8,898 bases of DNA from Giesbergeria sp. (GCA_030690515.1 JAUYGP010000596.1:1-8898); one strand, 5' to 3'; shown: positions 1 through 6,551, counted from the first letter of the stretch. Notes: generated by a model not told the origin, from the letters alone. Numbers and translations: made by a program.

Positions 1-85
1 CTCGTGCGTCCGCAATGGCGGTCGAACACGCGATGTCAGTTCCATGGGGCCGTCAAAGAAGGTGACGGGATTACCAGCCGGTGCA

Positions 86-100
86 GCAAGTGCCGTGCCA
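86..100 (-). promoter_or_regulatory. Candidate divergent sigma-54 promoter (leftward)
   Basis: The minus strand from 100 to 86 reads the same TGGCACG-GCAC-TTGC as the rightward arm, again with the GG-N10-GC spacing. It would start transcription near 74 toward the left window edge. Whether a gene is served cannot be seen, since only about 70 bases remain. The match could also be a by-product of the inverted repeat, with only one arm used. Confidence 0.4.
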
Positions 101-116
101 GCACGCGTGCCCAGCG

Positions 117-131
117 TGGCACGGCACTTGC
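117..131 (+). promoter_or_regulatory. Candidate sigma-54 (-24/-12) promoter for the transporter-kinase gene
   Basis: TGGCACG, four bases (GCAC), then TTGC gives the canonical GG-N10-GC spacing of RpoN promoters, with all conserved positions of TGGCACG-N4-TTGC present. Transcription would begin about 12 bases after the GC, near 143, leaving a leader of roughly 35 bases before the ATG at 178. RpoN promoters are common on nitrogen-scavenging genes and need an NtrC-type activator bound upstream. No convincing NtrC palindrome is visible in the few bases available to the left, so the enhancer may lie outside the window. Confidence 0.6.
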
Positions 132-177
132 GTCCACGAAGCCTGGCACCGTCTGTGGTGCCCGCCCATCCCCAGCC

Positions 178-3100
178 ATGCCTGCTTCGATACCGACGAT
201 GCCCTCAACCACCGCCGACGCTGCGGGCGCCTCGCCGCGTGCGCCCCAGCAGGTGGTCAAGGTACGGCGTGAATACAACAGCTGGGTGGCCACCGAGACC
301 ATGGAGGATTACGCCCTGCGCTACACGCCGCTGCGCGCGCGCAAGTGGTCGCACTGGCGGGTGGCAAACACGGCGTTTGGTGCCTCCTCCTTCCTCATCC
401 TGGAGGCGGTGGGCGCCACGCTGCTGCTGCAGTACGGCTTCGTCAATGCGTTCTGGGCCATCGTTGCCACCGGCTTCATCATCTTTGCAGCGGGTTTGCC
501 TATCAGCATCTACGCGGCCCGCCATGGCGTGGACATGGACCTGCTCACGCGCGGCGCCGGTTTTGGTTACATCGGCTCCACGCTCACCTCGCTGATCTAC
601 GCGTCGTTCACCTTCATCTTCTTCGCGCTGGAGGCCGCCGTCATGGCCTACGCGCTCGAACTCGCGCTGGACATCCCGCCGCGCTGGGGCTACCTGGTCT
701 GCGCACTGGTGGTGGTGCCGCTGGTCACGCATGGCGTGGCCGCCATCAGCCGCCTGCAGGTGTGGACGCAGCCGCTGTGGCTGGTGATGCTGGTGGTGCC
801 CTATGGATTTGTGCTGGTGCGCGATCCTGGTGCATTCGCGGGGGTCGTGCACTACGCAGGGGAGCGCGGCGGCGTGGCGGGCTTCAGTCTGCTTTCATTT
901 GGTGCGGCGTTGACGGTGGGCATTGCGCTCATTACCCAGATGGGGGAGCAGGCCGACTACCTGCGCTTTATGCCGGCACCCATGCCTGCGACGCGCCGCC
1001 GTTGGTGGCTGGCGGTGCTGGCGGGCGGGCCGGGCTGGGTGTTGCCCGGCGTGTTGAAAATGCTGGGCGGCGCGCTGCTGGCCTGGCTGGCGCTGTCGCG
1101 CGGTGTGCCCGCCGAGCGGGCGGTGGACCCGAACCAGCTCTATTTGGTGGCCTACGAAACCGTGTTTCGCAATTACGGTTGGGCGGTGGCGGCCACGGCG
1201 CTGTTCGTCGTCGTCTCGCAAATGAAGATCAACGTGACCAACGCCTACGCCGGGTCACTCGCCTGGTCCAACTTCTTCTCGCGCCTCACGCACAGCCACC
1301 CGGGGCGCGTGGTATGGGTGGTGTTCAACACGCTCATCGCCTTCATGCTGATGGAGATGAACGTGTTCCGCGCCATGGGCGAGGTGCTGGGGCTGTACTC
1401 CAACATTGCCATTGCCTGGATCATGGCAGTGGTCGCCGACCTGGTGGTGAACAAGCCGCTGGGCCTGTCGCCACCGGGCATCGAGTTCAAGCGCGCACAC
1501 CTGTACGACGTGAACCCGGTGGGCGTGGGCGCCATGGCGCTGGCGTCGGTGCTGTCCATCAGCGCGCACCTGGGCTTGTTCGGAGCGATGGCACAGGCGT
1601 TCTCGGCGGTCATCGCCATGGCCGTGGCCTTTGTGGCTGCGCCCCTCATTGCCTGGGCCACGCGCGGGCGCTATTACCTGGCGCGTGGTGACATGGCGCA
1701 GTCCCCAGGGCAGCGGTTTGTCGGCTGGCTGGTACCGTCGGGCCAGCCAGCGGCCAGCGCACCCGGCCCGGCCGCGTTGCAGCGCTGCGTGGTCTGTGAG
1801 CGCGAATACGAAGCGCCTGACATGGCCCAGTGCCCCGCCTACCGGGGCGCCATCTGCTCGCTGTGCTGCACGCTCGATGCGCGCTGCGGCGACCTGTGCA
1901 AGCCGCACGCCAGCCTGTCGGTGCAATGGTCTGCCGCCCTGCGCTGGTTGCTGCCGCGTGCCGTCTGGCGCCACCTCGACCGGGGGCTGGGGCATTTTCT
2001 GCTGTTGATGCTGGTGATTGCCCCCCTGCTCGCCGCCGTGATGGGCCTGCTCTACCACCAGGAGGTCAGCGCCATCGCCCCCTCGCTGGCCGATGCCGCC
2101 CCGCAGGCCGCGCTGCGCTCGGGCCTGCTCAAGGCCTACCTGGCGCTGCTGGTCATCTCGGGCATTGTGGCGTGGTGGTTGGTGCTGGCGCACAAGAGCC
2201 GCCAGGTGGCGCAAGAGGAATCGAACCGCCAGACCGGCCTGCTGGTGCGCGAAATTGCCCTGCACCGGCGCACCGATGAGGCCCTGCAGACCGCGCGCCG
2301 CGTGGCCGAAGAGGCGCGCGGCGTGGCCGAGGCCGCCCGGCATGCGGCCGACCAGGCCAACCAGGCCAAGAGCCGCTACATCAGCGCCATCAGCCACGAA
2401 ATCCGCACGCCGCTCAACAGCATCCTGGGCTATGCGCAGCTCCTGGGCGAGGACGCGGGCGTGCCGCCGCAGCGGCGCCAGGCGGTACAGGTGATCCGCC
2501 GCGGCGGCGAGCATCTGCTCTCGCTCATCGAAGGCACGCTGGACATCGCGCGCATCGAATCGGGCAAGCTCACGCTCGACATCGCTCCCATGCGTTTTGC
2601 CGATGGCCTGCACGAAATGGCCGCCTTGTTTGAGCTGCAGGCCACGGCCAAGGGGCTTACCTTTGCCTTCGAGCCGCAGGGCGATCTGCCCGAGCTGGTG
2701 CGGGGCGACGAAAAGCGCCTGCGCCAGATCCTCATCAACCTGCTGGGCAACGCCATCAAGTTCACCGCGCGGGGCACGGTCACCCTGCGTGTGCGCCATG
2801 CACGGCAGATGGCGCGCATTGAAATCGAAGACACCGGCCCGGGCTTGAGCGCGCAGGAAATAGCGCAGGTGTTTGAGCCCTTTGCACGCGCGGGAAGCGT
2901 TGCCAGCGCTGCGCCGGGCGCCGGGTTGGGACTCACCATCGCGCGCATGCTCACCGTGCTGATGGGCGGCGAGCTGACGGTGCACAGCACCCCCGGCGTG
3001 GGTTCGGTGTTCCAGGTGCGGCTGTTCCTGCCCGCGCTGCAAGGGCAGGCGGTGGGCACGCCCGCCCGCGCCACCACGCCCCGTGCACCGCGCCGGGGCT

Positions 3101-3744
3101 ACGCCGGAGAGCGCCGTCGCATTCTGGTGGTGGACAACGAAGAAGCCGACCGCGAACTGCTGGCGCAGTGGCTTGCACCGCTGGGCTTCGACCTGCGCCT
3201 GGCGGCCAGCGGGCACGACGCGCTGGACTTGCTGGCCGCTGGCTACCGCCCCCACGCCATCCTGATGGACCTGGCCATGCCGGGCATCGACGGCTGGGAG
3301 ACGCTGCGGCGCATTCGACAGATGCGGCTCCCCGGCGTGCAGTGCGCCATCGTGTCGGCCAATGCCTTTGACCGGGGGCTGGAGAATGACGTCGGCATCG
3401 CCGAGGGCGACTTCCTCGTCAAACCCCTGCGCCACGCCGAACTGCTGGACTGGCTGGGTCAGCGGCTGGCCCTGGACTGGCAGCACGATGCGCCGCCTGC
3501 AGCCCTGGCGCCAGACAGGCCTGGCGCAAACGCCACGTTCCCACTGGCGCTGCCCGATGCGCGCGCCTTGGCCCCGCTGGCCGCTGCGCTGGAACTGGGC
3601 TACTACCGCGGCATCCTGCAGGCGCTCGATGCGCTGGAAGCAGGCGACAGCGCGCACGCCCCCTTCGTGCAGTGCATGCGCACCCTGGCGCAGCAGTTCC
3701 AGTTCGAAGCCATGGCGCAAGGCCTGAACGGCGCGACCCTATGA
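178..3744 (+). CDS. NCS1-type transporter fused to hybrid histidine kinase/response regulator
   Basis: Predicted inner-membrane sensor of 1188 residues. Residues ~42-505 are a multi-helix NCS1 (cytosine/purine/hydantoin/allantoin) symporter domain carrying the family-like KINVTNAYAGSLAWSNF stretch near 350. A linker with eight cysteines (537-574) follows, then two membrane helices (~605-628, ~653-673), a helical stretch rich in Ala/Glu/Arg (~680-735), HisKA with SHEIRTP (phospho-His 740), and HATPase_c with N858, DTGPGL (885-890) and GAGLGL (914-919). A receiver domain (~982-1095) keeps D986, D1031, S1060 and K1082. The last ~60 residues are helical with no Hpt motif. The frame is open from the window's first codons, but the ATG at 178 (or 199) is preferred: upstream sequence is low-complexity and holds the promoter-like repeat. 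No clear Shine-Dalgarno is seen. It probably phosphorylates the overlapping downstream regulator. Substrate is unknown; urea or a urea precursor is inferred from the urt neighbours. Confidence 0.9.
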   Translation: MPASIPTMPSTTADAAGASPRAPQQVVKVRREYNSWVATETMEDYALRYTPLRARKWSHWRVANTAFGASSFLILEAVGATLLLQYGFVNAFWAIVATGFIIFAAGLPISIYAARHGVDMDLLTRGAGFGYIGSTLTSLIYASFTFIFFALEAAVMAYALELALDIPPRWGYLVCALVVVPLVTHGVAAISRLQVWTQPLWLVMLVVPYGFVLVRDPGAFAGVVHYAGERGGVAGFSLLSFGAALTVGIALITQMGEQADYLRFMPAPMPATRRRWWLAVLAGGPGWVLPGVLKMLGGALLAWLALSRGVPAERAVDPNQLYLVAYETVFRNYGWAVAATALFVVVSQMKINVTNAYAGSLAWSNFFSRLTHSHPGRVVWVVFNTLIAFMLMEMNVFRAMGEVLGLYSNIAIAWIMAVVADLVVNKPLGLSPPGIEFKRAHLYDVNPVGVGAMALASVLSISAHLGLFGAMAQAFSAVIAMAVAFVAAPLIAWATRGRYYLARGDMAQSPGQRFVGWLVPSGQPAASAPGPAALQRCVVCEREYEAPDMAQCPAYRGAICSLCCTLDARCGDLCKPHASLSVQWSAALRWLLPRAVWRHLDRGLGHFLLLMLVIAPLLAAVMGLLYHQEVSAIAPSLADAAPQAALRSGLLKAYLALLVISGIVAWWLVLAHKSRQVAQEESNRQTGLLVREIALHRRTDEALQTARRVAEEARGVAEAARHAADQANQAKSRYISAISHEIRTPLNSILGYAQLLGEDAGVPPQRRQAVQVIRRGGEHLLSLIEGTLDIARIESGKLTLDIAPMRFADGLHEMAALFELQATAKGLTFAFEPQGDLPELVRGDEKRLRQILINLLGNAIKFTARGTVTLRVRHARQMARIEIEDTGPGLSAQEIAQVFEPFARAGSVASAAPGAGLGLTIARMLTVLMGGELTVHSTPGVGSVFQVRLFLPALQGQAVGTPARATTPRAPRRGYAGERRRILVVDNEEADRELLAQWLAPLGFDLRLAASGHDALDLLAAGYRPHAILMDLAMPGIDGWETLRRIRQMRLPGVQCAIVSANAFDRGLENDVGIAEGDFLVKPLRHAELLDWLGQRLALDWQHDAPPAALAPDRPGANATFPLALPDARALAPLAAALELGYYRGILQALDALEAGDSAHAPFVQCMRTLAQQFQFEAMAQGLNGATL

Positions 3745-4799
3745 GCACTGCAGATGCCCTGTCCCTCACGCAGGCGACCCTGCCCGCGCGCGGCGAGGGC
3801 GATGTTGTGCTCATCGTGGACGACGTGCCCGACAACCTGGCCCTGCTCCACGATGCGCTCGATGAATCGGGCTACACCGTGCTGGTCGCGCTGCACGGCG
3901 AAGCCGCGCTACAGCGCGCCGCGCAGGCCCTGCCCGACATTGTGCTGCTCGACGCCATGATGCCGGGCATGGACGGTTTCGAGGTGGCCCGGCGCCTCAA
4001 GGCATCGCCTGCCACGGCGCACATTCCCATCATTTTCATGACCGGCCTGACCGAAACCGAGCACCTGGTGGCCGCGCTGGAGGCGGGTGGGGTGGACTAT
4101 GTCACCAAACCCATCAAGCCGCGCGAGGTCATGGCCCGCATGGGCGTGCACCTGGGCGCAGCACGGAGCGCCCGGCAGGACGCACGGCAGGCGCGTGAGG
4201 CGCGCAACGCGCTGGATGCCTTCGGCTACGCCAGCATCACCGTGCGCGCCGTGGATGGCCGCATCGTCTGGCAAACGCCGCTGGCGCGCGAGCTGCTGCA
4301 AAGCTACTTTGGCCAGCCAGGGCCCGACGGCACGCCCACTGCGTTTGGCCAGTGGGCGCCCGAGCCCGTGCAGACCTGGCTGCGCCGCCATGTGCTGGCC
4401 GACAATGCCGCCGAGCTGCTGGCGCATGCACTGGCAGAACCGCCGCGCCTGGCCATCGAGCGGGGTGCGCGGCGCCTGACCTTTCGGCTGCACCAGCAGG
4501 CGGGCGACAGCGCGGGCGGGGGCGACTGGCTCCTGGTGATGCGCGAGGTGTCCGACGCCAAGATCATCGAGTCCATGAGTCTGTCGTTCAAGCTCACCGC
4601 GCGCGAGGCCGAGGTGCTGTACTGGGTGCTCAAGGGCAAGATCAACCGCGACATTGGCGACATCCTGGGCGCCAGCCCCGCCACGGTGAAGAAGCACCTG
4701 GAGCGCGTGTTCGCCAAGCTGGGAGTAGAGACCCGCACGGCGGCAGCGGCCATGGCGATGAACCGCATACGGCAACTGCATCCGCAGTTTGAAGGGTGA
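3741..4799 (+). CDS. Response regulator: receiver, PAS-like middle, LuxR-type HTH
   Basis: Cytoplasmic transcription factor of 352 residues. The receiver (~20-135) has the acidic pair D27-D28, phospho-acceptor D71 in LLDAMMPGMDG, T101 and K123, so it looks functional. Residues ~150-265 form a middle region that resembles a PAS fold (GYASITVRAVDGRIVW... LLVMREVSD), unusual for a FixJ/NarL-type regulator, which normally links receiver to HTH directly. The C-terminus (~283-343) is a LuxR/FixJ HTH with LTAREAEVLYWV and the recognition-helix region ASPATVKKHLERVFAKLGV. The ATG overlaps the kinase stop (ATGA), indicating translational coupling; the in-frame ORF extends 23 codons further upstream but only inside kinase coding sequence. 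It is almost certainly the partner of the kinase, and urtA and downstream genes are the likely targets by position. Confidence 0.92.
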   Translation: MSTADALSLTQATLPARGEGDVVLIVDDVPDNLALLHDALDESGYTVLVALHGEAALQRAAQALPDIVLLDAMMPGMDGFEVARRLKASPATAHIPIIFMTGLTETEHLVAALEAGGVDYVTKPIKPREVMARMGVHLGAARSARQDARQAREARNALDAFGYASITVRAVDGRIVWQTPLARELLQSYFGQPGPDGTPTAFGQWAPEPVQTWLRRHVLADNAAELLAHALAEPPRLAIERGARRLTFRLHQQAGDSAGGGDWLLVMREVSDAKIIESMSLSFKLTAREAEVLYWVLKGKINRDIGDILGASPATVKKHLERVFAKLGVETRTAAAAMAMNRIRQLHPQFEG

Positions 4800-4810
4800 G
4801 TTTCGGAGTG

Positions 4811-4865
4811 TTTTTGGTATCTACCGCTTATCCATGAATAGTTTATTGCTATCTATTTTGAATAT
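4811..4865. repeat. AT-rich intergenic repeat, degenerate copy
   Basis: This stretch drops sharply in GC relative to the flanking genes. It contains CTACCGCTTATCCATGAA followed by TTGCTATC and TTTTGA, which resembles a CGCTTAyCC...AAGCGC...GCTAT element that I recall as scattered in Comamonadaceae intergenic DNA. A better-preserved copy lies at 6250-6316 in the same orientation. The dyad is largely lost here. Its role is unknown. Confidence 0.35.
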
Positions 4866-4886
4866 TTTTTTGCGTCTGCAGCCGGA

Positions 4887-5080
4887 TTTTTCGCAGAGCA
4901 CGTCGGCGGCGCCCAGTGGCCCACGGCGTGGCGAGTCTGGGTGCCTATCCCGTTTTTGTGGCGCTGGCGCGGGGGATGCAGCGGATTGACAAGCCACCCG
5001 GCAGGCGTATCGTCCTCGCCAGCGAAGAGGGCGAACAATGGGCACTTTTTACAACGACGGGCTGGGGGATTTTGAATTGA
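4887..5080 (+). pseudogene. Possible frameshifted relic of a gene 3' end, unidentified
   Basis: From 4919 to the TGA at 5078-5080 one frame encodes HGVASLGAYPVFVALARG, then MQRIDKPPGRRIVLASEEG and EQWALFTTTGWGILN, which has a natural-looking protein composition. Just upstream (4887-4922) a different frame reads FFAEHVGGAQWP, so a single-base shift near 4920 would join them into one carboxy-terminal fragment. There is no good start codon with a ribosome binding site, and upstream sequence is AT-rich. I do not recognise the family. It may instead be chance coding-like composition in GC-rich DNA. Confidence 0.25.
4986..5013 (+). promoter_or_regulatory. Candidate sigma-70 promoter upstream of small ORF and diguanylate cyclase
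   Basis: A perfect -35 TTGACA (4986-4991) is followed after 16 bases by TATCGT (5008-5013; four of six matches to TATAAT). The start would be near 5020, just ahead of the strong ribosome binding site at 5024-5031. The -10 is mediocre and the site overlaps the possible gene relic, so chance is a real alternative. Confidence 0.3.
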
Positions 5081-5172
5081 CTGCGGCGGTCACTGCCGTG
5101 CTGGCCCGTGGTGGGGTAGCTCATCGATCTGCCGAAATTACGCACACGCCATGGCGAACGAAGCAGACCTGA
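5038..5172 (+). CDS. Small ORF (44 aa) overlapping the diguanylate cyclase start; possible leader peptide
   Basis: ATG at 5038 is preceded by AAGAGGGCGAACA, with GAGG seven bases ahead, the best Shine-Dalgarno near the diguanylate cyclase. The peptide begins MGTFYNDGLGDFELTAAV and ends HTPWRTKQT. It stops at 5170-5172, 22 bases inside the next gene, which starts at 5151 in another frame with no recognisable ribosome binding site of its own. That layout suits translational coupling. The peptide resembles nothing I know, has no membrane segment or Cys/His motif, and may be spurious. Confidence 0.25.
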   Translation: MGTFYNDGLGDFELTAAVTAVLARGGVAHRSAEITHTPWRTKQT

Positions 5173-6182
5173 ACAGAGAGCGGCTGGAGCTGGTGCTCGA
5201 AGCCGCCGGGCTGGACCTGTGGGAGAACGACCTGGTGAGCGGCCAGGTCACCCACAAGGCCACCAAGACGTTTCTGGAGCTGGGTTTCACCGAGGACGAA
5301 ATCGTCTCGGGCGTGCAGGACATCTTTGGCCTGTTCCACCCCGGCGACCTGGAGAGGGTGCAGCACGCGGTGGCCGACCATGTGGCGGGCACCACGCCGC
5401 AATACCGCGCCGAGTTCCGTCTGCGCTCCAAGGCGGGCGAGTGGATTTGGTTTGCCAACTACGGGCGCATCATGGACCGCAGCAGCGCCACCCCGGGCAA
5501 ACGCCTGATTGGCGTGACCTTCAACATCCATGATCGCAAGCAGAAAGAAGACGAGATTGCGCAGATCAACCGTCAACTGGTCGAGCAGAACACGCTGTTG
5601 CAAGAGCTGAACGCCGCGCTGGAACTATTGGCGGCCCATGACCCACTGACCGGCCTGGCCAACCGGCGCACGCTCATGGAGATGGGGGCCAACGAATGCA
5701 AGCGCACCGAGCGTTTCGACCACCCGCTGTCGCTGATGGTGGTGGACATTGACCTGTTCAAGGCGGTCAACGACGTCTGGGGGCACCTTGCGGGCGATCG
5801 CATGATCTGCGCCGTGGCCCAGGCCTGTGCGGCGGGCAAACGCAGCGGGGTGGACATCGTGGCGCGTTACGGGGGGGAAGAGTTCGTCATTGTGCTGCCC
5901 GAAACCGATGGTGTCAGCGCCTTGCGCGTGGCCGAATCACTGCGCCAAGAGGTGGCCGCGCTGAGCGTGTCCGTCAATGACGAGGGGGTGAGCGTTTCGG
6001 TCACCGTGAGCATTGGTGTGGCCACGATGCACAAGGGCTCCGGGCTCAGCTTTGAAGAGTTGGTGAACCGGGCCGACAAGGCCCTCTACCGCGCCAAGGA
6101 AACTGGGCGCAACACTGTGTACTGCGCTGATGTGCAGCATGGTTGCGTTCCTGTGGTGCATATGCTCATTGAGCCTGGTTAA
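5151..6182 (+). CDS. PAS-GGDEF diguanylate cyclase
   Basis: Soluble protein of 343 residues predicted to make cyclic di-GMP from two GTP. An N-terminal PAS domain (~10-125; LWENDLVSGQV, then GEWIWFANYGRIMDRSSA and GVTFNIHDRKQKEDEI) is followed by a helical linker (~126-160) and a GGDEF domain (~160-318). The catalytic features are present: HDPLTGLANRR (163-173), metal-binding D199 in DIDLFKAVND, and the signature GGEEF at 241-245. The usual inhibitory RxxD site is degenerate: D235 is in place but the position three before it is S232, with the Arg at 231. No signal peptide or membrane helix is seen. ATG 5151 is the only plausible start, since a stop lies in frame at 5073-5075 and no other start codon intervenes. 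It sits between the regulator and urtA on the same strand; its role in urea uptake is unproven. PAS ligand unknown. Confidence 0.93.
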   Translation: MANEADLNRERLELVLEAAGLDLWENDLVSGQVTHKATKTFLELGFTEDEIVSGVQDIFGLFHPGDLERVQHAVADHVAGTTPQYRAEFRLRSKAGEWIWFANYGRIMDRSSATPGKRLIGVTFNIHDRKQKEDEIAQINRQLVEQNTLLQELNAALELLAAHDPLTGLANRRTLMEMGANECKRTERFDHPLSLMVVDIDLFKAVNDVWGHLAGDRMICAVAQACAAGKRSGVDIVARYGGEEFVIVLPETDGVSALRVAESLRQEVAALSVSVNDEGVSVSVTVSIGVATMHKGSGLSFEELVNRADKALYRAKETGRNTVYCADVQHGCVPVVHMLIEPG

Positions 6183-6209
6183 GACCGGCACGGCACGCTG
6201 ATCACCGGA

Positions 6210-6225
6210 GCCCGCCTGTGCGGGC
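6210..6225 (+). terminator. GC-rich hairpin after the diguanylate cyclase, possible weak terminator
   Basis: GCCCGC, loop CTGT, GCGGGC forms a perfect 6-bp stem 28 bases after the stop codon. No T-run follows, so it is not a canonical intrinsic terminator; it may instead protect the 3' end or stop the polymerase only partly. Confidence 0.3.
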
Positions 6226-6249
6226 GGCGTGGGGCGAACAGCAAATGCA

Positions 6250-6316
6250 GGCCTATAGAATTTTGATAAAAATAGGCTTAAGCGCTTACCTGTAAAGCGC
6301 TAGCAGCTATAAAATA
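6250..6316. repeat. AT-rich intergenic repeat with two small dyads
   Basis: AGCGCTT (6281-6287) and AAGCGCT (6295-6301) form a perfect 7-bp stem around a 7-base loop, and GCCTAT (6251-6256) with ATAGGC (6272-6277) forms a second 6-bp dyad. The tail AGCAGCTATAAAATAG matches my memory of a short intergenic element common in Comamonadaceae genomes. A degenerate relative sits at 4811-4865. Such elements do not encode protein; their function is not known to me. Confidence 0.55.
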
Positions 6317-6462
6317 GAAGCAAAAATCACGCGCCCGCACTTCTGCGATCCACGACGGCCCGACTGTCGCCGGATGGATTTGTGTCCAGCACCGTGGGCA
6401 GGCGCCACTGCGGTATGCCTTGCCCCCATGGCTGCGTGGTGGGCTGCGCCGAGGCCGCCATG

Positions 6463-6478
6463 TACGCCACCCGGCGTA
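6463..6478. promoter_or_regulatory. 7-2-7 palindrome before urtA, candidate operator of the LuxR-type regulator
   Basis: TACGCCA, two bases, CGGCGTA: the second heptamer matches the reverse complement of the first at six of seven positions (core TACGCC-N4-GGCGTA is perfect). NarL/FixJ-class regulators commonly bind paired heptamers beginning with TAC and spaced by two. It lies 85 bases ahead of the urtA ATG and overlaps a TATATC that could serve as a -10. Assignment to the regulator at 3741-4799 is inference from class and proximity. Confidence 0.35.
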
Positions 6479-6551
6479 TATCCCGCACTGCAGCATCTCT
6501 CCAGAATGGACTCCAGCGCACCCCACAGGGCGCCAACGAATCCTTCAACCT

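Larger units (their letters stand above)
86..131. repeat. Perfect 15-bp inverted repeat (two facing-outward promoter arms)
   Basis: Bases 86-100 and 117-131 are exact reverse complements over 15 bp, separated by 16 bases that include the 10-base palindrome GCACGCGTGC at 101-110. No run of T follows either arm, which argues against an intrinsic terminator. Each arm, read outward, fits the sigma-54 promoter consensus (listed separately). The repeat could also fold as a hairpin in any transcript reading through from upstream. Confidence 0.9.

Noticed and set aside
70..85. NtrC-type site (ATTACC...GGTGCA)
   Set aside because: Only the right half-site matches; the left half and spacing do not fit the GCAC-N7-GTGC palindrome.
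4..177. 58-residue N-terminal extension of the transporter-kinase from a GTG at 4
   Set aside because: Composition is unlike a membrane-protein N-terminus, and the stretch contains the perfect inverted repeat and sigma-54-like promoter; ATG 178 or 199 is more credible.
1255..3720. 821-codon open frame on the minus strand
   Set aside because: It is antisense to the kinase with its catalytic motifs; the product is Gln/Arg/His-rich and looks like a shadow frame of GC-rich coding DNA.
3541..3741. Hpt domain at the kinase C-terminus
   Set aside because: The region is helical but shows no histidine in an HxxKG-like motif.
6186..6200. Second sigma-54 promoter after the cyclase (CGGCACG-GCAC)
   Set aside because: The -24 half resembles the one at 117, but the -12 position reads GCTG instead of TTGC, so the essential GC is missing at the right spacing.
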